Shown: positions 10,391-21,233 of the stretch, in pieces
Layout of the letters: every line of letters begins with the position of its first letter
How positions within the stretch are numbered: position 1 is the first letter of the stretch
NCBI GenBank assembly: GCA_030686995.1
Contig: CM060697.1
Location: 105,151,272 to 105,215,271, forward strand
Origin: Artemisia argyi
Taxonomy: Eukaryota > Streptophyta > Magnoliopsida > Asterales > Asteraceae
Direction of reading: 5' to 3'
Length of the DNA: 64,000 nucleotides
Program-made: the position numbers and the translations under genes
Notes under the pieces: generated by a model
Database searches by the model: none
The model's input: only the letters and a program-made list of their open reading frames with translations
Told to the model about the DNA's origin: nothing

Positions 10391-11460
10391 CCAAACCTGA
10401 CTTTTTTAGATCTAATTAGGGTTTCATAAAAATTGGGGGTTTTTAAAATTAATCAGTAGATTTTTCAATTAACATAGGTTAATTGAAAGATTACTCATTT
10501 AATTTTAAAAAACCCCCAATGTTTTACGAAACCCTAATTAGATCTAAAAAAGAACACCCCAAAACACCATCACCACAGATAACCATCATCAAAAAAACCC
10601 TAATTTTTTTCAAACCCTAATTAGATCTAAAAAATTATTTTACAAACCCTAATTTTTCAAACCCCTAATTTTTATATCAAAAAATTAGATCTAAAAAAGA
10701 ACACCCCAAAACACCATCACCACAGATAACCATCATAAAAAAAAACCCCAATTTTTGTACGAAACCCTAATTAGATATATATTTTTTAATTGTTGTTAAA
10801 AACACAGAATAAATACCAAACCACCAATTTTTTAGATCTAATTAGGGTTTCGTAAAAATTGGGGGTTTTTTAAATTAATCAGTAGATCTTTCAATTAACG
10901 TTGGTTAATTGAAAGATTACTAGTTAATTATAAAAAACCTCCAATTTTTTTCAAACCCTAATTAGATCTAAAAAATTATTTTACAAACCCTAATTTTTCA
11001 AACCCCCAATTTTTATATCAAAAAATTAGATCTAAAAAAGAACACCCCAAAACACCATCACCACAGATAACCATCATCAAAAAACCCCCAATTTTTGTAC
11101 GAAACCCTAATTAGATATATATTTTTTAATCGTTGTTAAAAACACAGAACAAATACCAAACCACCAATTTTTCAGATCTAATTAGGGTTTCGTAAAAATT
11201 GGGGGGTTTTTCAAATTAATCAGTAGATCTTTCAATTAACGTTGGTTAATTGAAAGATTACTAGTTAATTATAAAAAACCCCAAATTTTTTTCAAACCCT
11301 AATTAGATCTAAAAAATTATTTTACAAACCCTAATTTTTCAAACCCCCAAGTTTTATATCAAAAAATTAGATCTAAACTATCATGCACTAACCTGTTTAT
11401 ATCAAAAAATCATCACCACAGAACCACAGAACCCCCAGTTTTTTTATGAAACCCTAATTT
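10391..11460. repeat. Palindromic tandem array rich in telo-box motifs
   Basis: Three repeat units, the last two with a 340-bp period (10821 and 11161). Each contains TTAGATCTAATTAGGGTTTCG followed by ATTGGGGGTTTTT, an inner palindrome AATTAACGTTGGTTAATT, then the reverse complement arm AAAAACCCCCAAT and AAACCCTAATTAGATCTAAA. Each unit can therefore fold into a long hairpin. At least a dozen AAACCCTAA words (telo-box, one and a third plant telomere repeats) occur in both orientations. The array lies 0.5-1.6 kb upstream of the first recognised transposase exon. Confidence 0.85.
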
Positions 11461-11559
11461 CTCACAGTCAGAATCAGATAATCACGTACCACATCACATA
11501 CCACATCACCATAAACCAACATCACATATCAGAATTAGATCTAAAATAGTTTTAGATCT

Positions 11560-11660
11560 AAAGTGAGAGAGAGAAAAAGAGATAGAGAGAGAGAGTATTA
11601 AACACGTATGTGTGTGTGTGGTGTGTGATAAAGAGAGAGAGAGAGAGAGAGTAGTATTAA
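11560..11660. repeat. GA/GT microsatellite
   Basis: GAGAGAGAGA tracts separated by GTGTGTGTG and GTATTAAACG; the segment GAGAGAGAGTAGTATTAAACG is repeated in diverged form. No gene. Confidence 0.8.
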
Positions 11661-11714
11661 ACGAGTACGCGTTTTTACGTTCTTTTTTTTATTTTTTTTT
11701 TTATTTTTTTTTAT

Positions 11715-11990
11715 TTGTATTTAAAAGTTGTAAAAATGTGTAAAAATAAGTTGTATAAATTTAAAAGTTGTAAAAATGTGTAAAAAGTTGTATAAATTTA
11801 AAAGTTGTAAAAATTTGTAAAAAGTTGTATAAAATTAAAAGTTGTATAATTTTTTTTTTTATTTATTGTATGTAAAAGTTGTAAAAAAAAAATTAATTTA
11901 TTGTATGTAAAAGTTGTAAAAATTAAAAGTTATAAAATTTAAAATGTAAAAATGTAAAAGTTGTAAAAAAAGTATGTTATAAAAAATGTT
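11715..11990. repeat. Degenerate GTTGTAAAAA repeat
   Basis: More than ten copies of AAAAGTTGTAAAAATG or TTTAAAAGTTGTAAAAA with T-rich spacers. It ends immediately before the splice acceptor ATTTTCAG at 12002, so it behaves as intron or leader sequence of the transposase. Confidence 0.7.
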
Positions 11991-12002
11991 AAGTATTTTC
12001 AG

Positions 12003-14753
12003 GTTTTTGGTTCTCACGAGGAAGTAACTGAGTGGGCGCAAAATATAGCTCGTGAGCTCGGTTTTGTAATTATTAAAGATAGAACCAAATCAGAACATGG
12101 TCATATGAACGAAATCAATTACAGATGTACAAAGGGTGGTACGTATATACCTCAAGGTAGTTGCAGACGGAAAACCAAAACATGTAAAACCGGTTGTCCA
12201 TTCAGATTAAATGCGAAATATCAACGAACAAAAAATTATTGGATATTGAGGGTGAAGGATGATACGCATAATCATGATATGCTAGAGTCGTTGCATGGTG
12301 TGCCATATGCAATGTGATTAAAGGATGATGAGTTGGGTTTGGTCAAAGAATTGACAGATTATAACATACGACCACTTAATATACTTTCGACAATAAAGGG
12401 TCGTAATCCGGATAACGTGTCTAGCATTAGAACTATATATAACGCACAAGATAAGTTTCGGAGAGCCAGAGTAGGTGATAGAACTCCAATTCAAGTCCTT
12501 TACTCGCATTTGCGGGATTCAGGGTATACATGGTACCCGAGGGTAAATGAGCATACCAACGAGCTTGAGGAGCTATTTTTTGTGCACCCCACGTCGTATG
12601 CTCTATGGTGTACATTCCCTGAAGTCATGCTAATGGACTCCACGTACAATACCACATTGTTTAAATTGTCGTTGTTGGAAATTGTTGGAGTAACTTGAAC
12701 AAATAAAACATTTTCAATGGCGTATAGCTTTTTAGGCAGTGAACAAGGGCATAATTTTAGATGGGTATTGCAACGTGTGAAGCAAGTGATTGACGAAAGA
12801 TATTACCCACGTGTGATCGTCACTGACAGAGATTTAGCGTTGGTTGGGGCAGTAAGAGCAGAATTTCCTGACGCTCACAAATTACTCTGTCCATGGCATA
12901 TACAACAAAACATACTTAAGTTTTGCAGAAATAAATTCACAGATGGGGATATTGACTATGATTCCGTTAAAAACAGATGGGATTGGATGGTTAAAGCTCC
13001 GACATTCGAATCGTTCGAGCGACGTTATCAACGCCTACAAGAGCTATTGGTCAACTATCAGGGTACTTAATTATTAATTGATTGTTTTTAATTATTTAAT
13101 AAATATGCACCCGAATGACCTTTTATTAATTCTTTTTTTTTTCAGATGTCGCTTTGTATCTGCATAACTGGGTGCAAGATTACGCACCCATGTTTGTCTC
13201 GTATATTACCGACCAATATAAATCCTACGGCCAGACAACAACGTGCAGAGTTGAGGCTCACCACGTGTTGTTAAAATTATATTTGAACGGCACGCAGTCC
13301 AAATTAGACAGGTTGTTGAGGTCGATCGATAAGATTCTCATTACGCAAGAAAATGCGATAAAAGAGACTTTCAATAGAAGCATGAACGAGAAACTAATTA
13401 AGTGTGATGTACCACTATTTCAAGAATTGGTTTATAAAGTTTCTAAACATGCTTTGAACCTCATGCACAAAGAACTCCACCTGTCGATCACCCCAGAGGA
13501 ATGTAGCCATAAGAATCGGGCAATTTTCGGACTACCATGCTTTCACGAGATGCAAATCTATGTTATTCATGGTAAGTATATTAAATTTATAACTATCAAG
13601 TTATTTTCCACATTAATATCAGTAATTTATACAAGTCACTTTAATTGAATTCAGGATGCCCCATTCCACTGGAACGAGTTGATATTTTTTGGAGAACCCT
13701 ATCTGTTCCGTGGCCTGTTATCAATAGGCCCCCGACTAAAGATGACTCTTCCAGCGAACATGGTGGTGATGATGATGATGATGACGATACTTCGTTTAAC
13801 GATGGCATGCGATCATTCAAGAATATTTTAAGCAAATCAACATCGTTTGTCAAGAAGAATATGTTAACGAAGTTAAGAGATATATTCCAACCTGAATCTG
13901 CTGACACACGTGAACCAACTATTCAAAAAAATACCCGTGGACGTCCGAGCGCAAAGGACAAAAGGGCAAGGCTACACAAGTCCCGGACTTGAATGAAGTT
14001 CCAGACTTGAATGAAGTCCCGGACTTGAATGGCTTGAATGATGTGCCAACCATGAATCACCGAAGAAGCACAAATTCAAGATCCACGAAAGTCCCGAAAC
14101 GCGCCAAAGAACCTGCAAGACATAGTTCGTACACGGGTCAAAAAATAAGACACAGATTTTACGTTGGAGATAAGGATAGCGAGGATTTTATTGATCGCAT
14201 TCCAGAGATTTTCCGTTCACAGGTAATAAATATTAATAATGTGGATGGTGACGGAAATTGTGGGTTTCGGTGCATTGCCCATTGGATTGTGCAAGACCAA
14301 AATAGGTGGGCCGATGCTAGATACATGTTAATGCAAGAGTTACAAAGACATAGTATAACTTACGTGAGTATGTGGGGGGGGGGGGGGGGGGAAGAAGACT
14401 TTTACCACCTTCGTGATACATTAAACTGGTTTAATGGACCAGCGCCTGAAGATTACTGGATGACGATGCCACATAACGGTCTGGTCATCGCTTCAGCTAT
14501 TCACCGACCTCTTGTATATATAGACCGTCATTGTTGGTTCACATGTTTACCCCTATTTTCTGCTCCAAACTTATCACATGGAATTGACCCCATTGTGATT
14601 GCGCGTGTGGGGGAGAACAGTGGTGCTTATTACATTTGTCTCAATATAGACAGAGATTCTCCACTACCACATTACCACCCACAATGGAAGTGGTTCAAAC
14701 AGCCACTTGCAAATGAATGGGATACAATATATAACCATCGATGTATTTTGTAA
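12003..14753 (+). pseudogene. FAR1-like MULE transposase fused to OTU cysteine protease
   Basis: Exons 12003-13062, 13146-13571 and 13655-14753 join in phase at GT-AG borders. Exon 1 opens VFGSHEEVTEWAQNIARELG and holds an FAR1-type Cys/His region (RCTKGGTY, CKTGCPFRL, DTHNHD), then DDE residues in MLMDSTYNT and VIVTDRDLAL. Exon 2 has CRVEAHHVLLK (likely Glu) and GLPCFHEM, a SWIM-finger remnant; exon 3 begins CPIPLERVDIFWRTL as in FRS proteins. After an Asp-rich linker and a PDLNEV repeat comes an OTU domain: DGDGNCGFRC carries catalytic Asp/Cys, and PLPHYHPQW the likely His. Two in-frame TGA stops (12315, 12696), a one-base shift near 13970-13985 and a G18 run (14374-14391) show it is dead. 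The first exon(s) upstream of 12003 were not identified. Confidence 0.85.
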
Positions 14754-14950
14754 ATGTTGTAAATGATTATTCATTTATTTAAATGTAAATTGTTTGTAAA
14801 TGTTGTAAATGATTATTCATTTATTTAAATGTAAATTGTTTGAAAATGTTGTAAATGATTATTCAACATCGTTTAAATGTTAATTGTTTGAAACATCGTT
14901 TAAACATTATTGATTGCTGATGTAAATTATTATGCAAATTCTTTGGTCAG

Positions 14951-15409
14951 ATGAGCCAAAGAAATCCTTTCTGGTGCCGATGTAATAATAGAGGATTTAT
15001 TGTAGAACGAAAATCCTGGCAAGATGGTAGTCGTGGGCGACTGTTTTATGCATGTCCTCTTTCAGTGGTAAATAATCATACGTTTGCTTAGTTATGTAAA
15101 TAATTTATTTGTTAAAAATACATTTCTTATAATTTTCTTAACATGTAACAGCTAGGTACAAAAGACTATGGGTGTCGATACTTCGCGTGGAAAGATGAAT
15201 TTGAAGCAGAGCACTTTAATCAAGCCTCTTCTTCAACGCATTGCTCAAACTGCGTTGCTACAAAAAATGAGAACAAGTTGTTGAAAGCAAGACTAAAGGC
15301 GCTGAAAATGGAGTTAGAAATGGCAAGGAATCCTAAGGATCACACTTGTCAGTCAAGTGCCCGGCTCCATGATCTTTTAAATGAGATGAATAATCTTCAT
15401 ATGTCGTAG
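14951..15409 (+). CDS. GRF-type zinc-finger, coiled-coil protein on MULE-OTU
   Basis: Exon 1 is 14951-15067 and exon 2 is 15152-15409, with donor GTAAAT and acceptor TGTAACAG, giving an uninterrupted 124-residue protein. Residues 9-11 are CRC; FYACPLSV and GCRYFAWKDE complete the Cys-spaced, aromatic-rich GRF zinc-finger signature. The second half (NKLLKARLKALKMELEMA) is a likely coiled coil. A further SNC and THC/CQS Cys pair lie between and after. There is no TM segment, unlike the related gene at 5360-5816. It starts 200 bp downstream of the transposase stop, on the same strand, inside the same element. GRF fingers bind single-stranded nucleic acid in other proteins; the role here (transposition helper) is inference. 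Intact, but host versus transposon status depends on the element boundaries. Confidence 0.7.
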
Positions 15410-15639
15410 ATGTTGTTGTTTTTAAATAATATGTATAACGTTGTCGTTTAATATAATAATAACAGTTTTTGTTGCAGTTATTTAACGTAGTAATATTTAA
15501 CGTGCTATTATACAAACAAAATAATTATACATATACAAAACATTATTAAACACAAATATACAAAATATTATACATAAACAATACATTTACTTTAAACAAA
15601 AAAAAAAAAAAAAAAAAAGCGCTAAACGACAAAATAGGA

Positions 15640-16036
15640 GAAAAGTCAAAAAAATATATATATATAAAAAGTACTCCCTAGTTTTTAGAGAGGGTTAATC
15701 TAACCAAATAGTCCCCGTCATTTTAACCCATCCCTTACAAAAATGTACATAGAAATACTAGCATTTTTGTATTTTGTAGTACTTTGTACTTTGTACCATA
15801 TTTTGAGGTTTTATTGCAAAACACCTCAATCTACAAAACCTTACAAGCCAAACCCTTCAACTATCCACAAGCTACATCGTTAACCCCGGCCTTTTCCCTC
15901 CCCACTCTTAAAAAGCCAACACACACAAACATTTCAAAAACAAAACAAAACAAAACTCAAATACCGAGTCCTCCTAGAAAGATAAAGAAAAAAACACAGC
16001 AAAAAAAATCCTAGAGAGAGAAACAGAATACAAAAC
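15640..16036 (+). promoter_or_regulatory. Putative PIP2 promoter and 5' UTR
   Basis: An AT-rich TATATATATATAAAA stretch at about 15652-15668 could act as a TATA box. It lies just outside the right terminal repeat of the MULE-OTU element (ending 15734), so the proximal promoter of the aquaporin overlaps the transposon border. The C-rich, ATG-poor segment 15800-16036 looks like a 5' UTR. No transcript evidence is available here. Confidence 0.35.
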
Positions 16037-19000
16037 ATGTCAAAAGAAGTGAGTTCAGTTGGAGAAGAACCGGTGAGAAAAGACTATGTAGACCCACCAC
16101 CAGCTCCCATGTTTGACATGGGAGAGCTTAAGCTTTGGTCATATTATCGTGCTTTAATAGCTGAGTTTATAGCTACCATGTTGTTTCTTTATATAACTGT
16201 TGCAACTGTTATTGGGTATAAGAATCAGACAATTGGTGACCCGTGTGGTGGTGTTGGTGTTCTTGGTATTGCATGGGCTTTTGGTGGCATGATCTTTGTC
16301 CTTGTTTATTGCACTGCTGGTATCTCTGGTATGTAACAAAAATAACCTTAAGAAAACATGTAACATGTTATGTTTTGGAGATTTTGTACTTTGTTGTAAA
16401 ATTAAGTTTTACATTTTTTTATTTACTAAAAAGTAGCTAAGTATTAGTTAATTTGTTATTTACTTGTGTGGACAAAAACATCAAACATAGTACTTTCAAG
16501 AACAGCCTTTTTGAAGGTGTTATGAAGGTTTTACTAATAATAACAACTTATTTGAAAATTTTAGAGTAAAAAATTACTCTATAATTTGTCTTTTACTTTA
16601 TAAAGTGCTACTAATTTGGTAAAGAAGAAAAGTCTATTGCTATTTCTGGTAAAGAAGAAAAGTCTAATTGGTAAAAAATTACCCTTCGCTATTTTCCGGT
16701 GCTATGAGAAATTACTCCTAGTTTTTGCACTTTGAATTGAGTAAATATCTATATTTGTGGAGAAATTATGCTAACTCTTAAGAAAGTTGGATATATATAA
16801 TTTCAGTTTTTTCATGTGTACAATATTTACTCATGCATGTAACACTGGTGAATTGTTTAGAATTACAGATTACTTGCCATGTTTTAAACAAGTGTACTAA
16901 AACTATTTGTATTATTCAAGTTTTTTTAGCAATTTGTACTAAAAAAGAGTTTGCTATTTTAAGCAATCAAAATAGCTAGTCATGATATTATTGCATATTT
17001 TGTTACTATTAACAACTTTTAGAGAGTAAAAATATTCTCAAGACACATAACACTTATGATTTTGGACATTTTTTATATGGTACTATAGTAAAAGACTAAC
17101 GAATTTATTTGTAATAGGTGGTCACATAAACCCTGCAGTGACATTTGGGTTATTTTTAGCGAGAAAAGTGTCGCTAATAAGGGCAGTAGCATACATGGTG
17201 GCTCAGTGTTTAGGTGCGATTTGTGGTGTGGGTTTGGTCAAAGCCTTCATGAAAACACCCTTCAATAGACAGGGTGGTGGAGCTAACTTGGTTGCACCAG
17301 GCTTCAACAAGGGTACTGCACTTGGTGCTGAGATTATTGGGACCTTTGTTCTTGTCTATACAGTTTTCTCTGCTACTGACCCGAAGAGGAATGCGCGTGA
17401 CTCTCACGTTCCTGTACGTGTTACTTTTATCTTTGGTTTATGTACATTATGTGTGGTTGGTTACTTATTACGAGTGGAACTACATGTAAACTTGTAAAAG
17501 AGGAGCAATGATATATCATCTCAATTCATGTGTTGAACTTATTCTAGCGGCAAAAATTTGACGATCAGAATGAAAACCAGGAAGGAGGCTCGAGGAGAGT
17601 AAAGAAGTCACTTTCTCTCCTTGATTCTCTCTTGAGTTTTCAGGCATTCATCGCCATTTTTTTGGTGGGAGTATAAGCTAAATATTTGAGTTACGTGAAT
17701 GTGTCATTTAATTATAAAAGAGGAGCAATGATGTATCATTTCAGTGCATGTGCATATGCAGTACTTATTTCCGCCCGGGAGCTCTAGTATTGCGTGAAAA
17801 GTTCAAGAGGAGGCACGAGAACTGAAACTTCAAGAAATTTCTCTCGTTGTTTCTCTCTTCTTCTTTTCATGTAATAACAGAGTTCCCGGCGGAGTCTAAG
17901 ATAGACATGTGTTCTATGAAAGTAAATACATTACATGTGCATTAAAGAATAAACATTAGTAACAACGGATTTTGTAGCCATTCATAATTTGGTCGGTATT
18001 GGCGCCTCTCGTGTTCTTTTAAGATCAGCCAGTATTAATTATAGTGTGTTTTGATTTTTTCAATCGTAGGTTTTGGCTCCATTGCCAATTGGATTCGCAG
18101 TGTTCATGGTTCACTTAGCAACAATACCCATTACCGGAACAGGGATCAACCCCGCTAGGAGCCTTGGGTCCGCTGTTATCTACAACAATGAAAAAGTTTG
18201 GGATGACCATGTAAGTATACTCCAGCCATAACTTGTGCCTTGTTCATTAAATGTTGTAGAATGTGCTACAGTGTTTTACATTGCTTTGGATTTCATGTTT
18301 AGACCATATGCAATTATGCATGATATGATGTTTATTGATTTCGCATTTGATAATTGGGCTTATTATTTTCGATTAGGTTTACAAAAATTCATCCACTCGC
18401 TGACGTGGCAAGATGGTGATTGGTTGGTTTTCTGTGGCCACAGAAAACCAACCAATCACCATCTTGCCACGTCAGCGAGTGGATGAATTTTTGTAAACCT
18501 TAGGTGGATGTAGTAATATTCTTTCGATTAACCGACCGTCCTTAAAATTGTAAACCTAAACCGAAACCCAAAAAAAATGCCATTTCGGTTAACCAGACCG
18601 AAATTTTACAAAAAGCCGGTTCGGTTAAACTAAAAATCTGTACGGTTCGTCGGTTTTTCGATAATTTAAACACCGTAGTGGTAACAATGTATGTGCATTG
18701 ATCAAGAGTGTCAGAAGTACTCAAAACTCGTGATAGTATCGTTGTTTTCTTTTTCTCAAACTAACCAACCCAACTTCTTTTGAGATGGGTCATTTTACTT
18801 TAAGCTTAAAATGACAATAGTAAATGCAATTTGCACCTTTTAATACATTGGTAATCGGTTACACTGTTAGTCTGTTATAGCCTTACAAAGTTACAAGAGT
18901 TATACAAGTCATGATAATGTTGTTTGTATAGGATTCCTTTCCTCAAACTAACCAATTTCTTTTGAGGTGTCTTTTTCTTTAAGCCTAAAATAACAATTAA

Positions 19001-19503
19001 CAAACCAAGTGCCATGTACAACTTTTAATGAACTGGGTCCATTCTTAAAAATCACGAAAATATTGTTGTGTTTTGTGACTTTGTCTATATGAAATGGATG
19101 GAAAATTTATTGTAGCTAGTCCCATGCTCTGCATTTATTCATTACTTGCACTATACAATGATGATTTGTACTGTAACCATGAAAATGTTGCACCACGCGC
19201 ATTTTAATGTACTAAGTTGCAATGAATTTTTATGTCTGGCCGCGGAACTTTTTATACTTGCGGTATTGGTGTTTCTCGCCAGTTATACATAGGTTTAAAT
19301 TCATATGTGTGCGGTACATACGATTGACGCGAGAAATCACCAAATAGTGTAACTTGATTGTGTGTTTTGGGTTGTGAATGCAGTGGATCTTTTGGGTCGG
19401 ACCATTTGTTGGAGCGATGGCAGCAGCAGCATATCACCAATATATTTTGAGAGCTGCAGCCGTCAAGGCATTGGGTTCATTCAGGAGCAATCGTAGCAAC
19501 TAA
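16037..19503 (+). CDS. PIP2: Plasma-membrane aquaporin, PIP2 subfamily (4 exons)
   Basis: Exons 16037-16328, 17118-17413, 18070-18210 and 19384-19503 join in phase at GT-AG sites into a 282-residue protein, the usual PIP2 length, with the family's three-intron layout. The short N-terminus and [10 protein letters not shown] are PIP2-like. Both pore motifs are present: HINPAV (NPA at 102-104) and GINPARS (223-225). The aromatic/arginine filter is F82, H211, T220, R226, the water-selective PIP set. Gating landmarks are S116 (RKVSL, loop B), H194 (RDSHVP, loop D) and serines at the extreme C-terminus (RSNRSN). Six TM helices move water, possibly H2O2, across the plasma membrane. No stop or frameshift is seen. 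The paralogue number cannot be set without comparison. Confidence 0.97.
17493..17930. repeat. Diverged tandem duplication in PIP2 intron 2
   Basis: AAAAGAGGAGCAATGATATATCATCTCA near 17496 recurs with substitutions near 17717 (AAGAGGAGCAATGATGTATC), about 220 bp apart. Both copies end in a TTTCTCTC pyrimidine stretch. This is non-coding intronic DNA. Confidence 0.5.
18375..18500. repeat. Perfect 126-bp palindrome (foldback) in PIP2 intron 3
   Basis: The sequence is a perfect inverted repeat centred between 18437 and 18438 (CTGTGG|CCACAG) with two 63-bp arms and no spacer. I checked the pairing outward to AGGTTTACAAAA / TTTTGTAAACCT; the next base pair (18374/18501) mismatches. Each arm holds CTGACGTGGCA, an ACGTGGC core like ABRE/G-box sites. 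A transcript would fold into a loopless 63-bp hairpin. It may be a foldback MITE or a recent inversion-duplication. Confidence 0.95.
18540..18665. repeat. GGTTCGGTTA-rich fragment in PIP2 intron 3
   Basis: Words AACCGAAACC, TTTCGGTTAACC, AGACCGAAATTT, GGTTCGGTTAAA and CGGTTCGTCGG recur within 110 bp. This is typical subterminal DNA of plant hAT-type elements, but no termini were found. Confidence 0.4.
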
Positions 19504-19991
19504 ATCAAAGTAATTGTGTGTGTGCTTTTCTAGTTTTATTTGCTTTTCTTAGCTTTATTTTGTGTTTTATTGAGAGATATGAATGAGTTAGCTGTAAACG
19601 GTTTTTCTTTGATCTTAGTTTCTTTGTTTACTTATGGGAGTTACATGTGGATTGGGCTTTTAATTTGCTTGGTTTAAGTAGTGATTAATTTGTGGACCAG
19701 CAGTTGTGGTTCAAAAAATAGAATCGCTTGTGAGACTAAATCCGATTAGGATGTTGTTCATTATGCGCTGTTTTGCATTGATCAATCATATAGGCCTCGG
19801 TGTCTCTCTATGCGAGTGCTCAAATAGGTCGTCTTTCTCAGATAAATGCATTATATTATATGCTGGTCTATATAAAAGCAGCCTTCCTACTCTTGGTCTC
19901 GGGTGGGATATGGTTGTCGATATATTATATCCGCAATACTCGAATGTTGCAAGGTTGGGTATTGTTGTTGATTTTTTAATCTCTCAATTAA

Positions 19992-20570
19992 GAGCAACTG
20001 CAGTGGTATAAAGCTTTTAAGACTTTTTCTATGTTTAACAATTAATATTTCAATAAATACCATCTTTCAAAGTCATTTAATATACAAGTTCTCCAATGAA
20101 TCAAAGCTTTTCAAAAGCTTTTCACATAAATTTTATAAAAACTATCCTTATGTATTTAAGTTTTTACAAAATGTCCTCCATCTTGCTGTCGTGTAACAAA
20201 AAGGATGTCTTCTAATCCTATAGTAATATAAAATTATATGTTCTTTTATTTTATCTCTTGCTATGAAATGTTGCCACTGGCAAATATGTATACATCATAA
20301 TGATTACATATGGCTTCCATCGCATTACATGTAAAGGCTTATCAAAACTTGATAATGAATAAATGTGTTTAATGGAGGGTATAATATGGAAACTCAACAA
20401 GTAGGCATTTAATGCAAACAACTTGTTATATAATGTATCAACCGCTTGGTAGATTAAAAGTCTTTGTATCAAAAGTCATTTGCAAACTCTTTACCACAAT
20501 GCTTCAAGTTGTATAATAGCTTTTAGAAATAGTGCAAAGTCATTCAAAAACTACACCATTGCATATGCTC
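19992..20570. mobile_element. PIF/Harbinger-type MITE, TAA target duplication
   Basis: Termini GAGCAACTGCAGTGGT and ACCATTGCATATGCTC are imperfect inverted repeats directly flanked by TAA on both sides (19989-19991 and 20571-20573). The 579-bp body has no coding potential. The GAGCA start resembles the Harbinger derivative at 161. It lies about 0.5 kb downstream of the PIP2 stop codon. Confidence 0.7.
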
Positions 20571-20604
20571 TAAGTAAGATCGAGAGTGTGTTTGACAAAG
20601 CCAT

Positions 20605-20850
20605 TACTCTCTCCGTCTCATAATAAATGTTCATTTTGAAAATGCATACAATTTTAAGAATAAACACAAATGTTCATTTTAAAATGCATAGAGCTTTAAA
20701 AATAAATACTAACTACACTGATAAAATATTATCTCTAATCACACATAAGTTTATTTTGAAAAGTTATTTGGAGGATCTTCCAGTTAAAACTATGACCTTT
20801 GAGGATTCATTTTACAATGAACAAAGATTCGTTTAATACATACAAGACGT
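20605..20850. repeat. CTCTCCGTCTCATAATAAATGT-type repeat, possible Stowaway remnant
   Basis: The start CTCTCTCCGTCTCATAA resembles the CTCCCTCCGTCC terminus of Stowaway MITEs, and ATGTTCATTTTGAAAATGCAT is repeated internally at 20627 and 20669 with small changes. No right terminus was found. Confidence 0.4.
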
Positions 20851-21233
20851 CTAGCAAAATTTTGCTTTAACTAGTTGAGGATTTATTGTTTTATTGTTGA
20901 AAAGGTCACATCTACACAGTCAATGCTTTTGTATTAAACGACAAAATACTTTCACAAGAATGAAATAAAGTAGATACGTGTCCGATGGTGAATGGCTCTG
21001 TTTTATGATGTGTTTTCACATCGTAAACGTGTTTTCTTGAACAAATTCACATGCCAAGTCAAAAGGCAGTAAAAACCATTTGTTTATATTAAGATAATTA
21101 TATGTTTTTATTCTTTCCTAAAAGTATCAATATGTATCAAAGTAGTGGTAATCACTAATCAACAATCACCAAAGAAAATCTATTTTTGTACAGTGGCCTT
21201 TTCGATCGGTCCAATGGTCTCGGAGGGGTGTGC

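Larger units (their letters stand above)
9441..15734 (+). mobile_element. MULE-OTU element (FAR1-like transposase plus GRF gene)
   Basis: Left end GGGATGGGTTATAATGACGG at 9441 and right end AACCCATCCC ending at 15734 belong to about 45-bp inverted repeats that also share TTTGGTTAGATTAA / TTAATCTAACCAAA. Between them lie a FAR1/MULE transposase fused to an OTU domain (12003-14753) and a GRF zinc-finger gene (14951-15409). A third copy of the terminal repeat at 9939-9985, oriented like the right end, makes 9441-9985 look like a short internal-deletion derivative, so the left boundary is ambiguous. Flanks GTAAGTAAA and TTACAAAAA do not form a clear duplication. Confidence is high for the gene content, moderate for the extent. 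Confidence 0.6.

Noticed and set aside
10391..11460. Interstitial telomere repeat
   Set aside because: AAACCCTAA words are isolated and embedded in a 340-bp palindromic unit, not in tandem (TTTAGGG)n.
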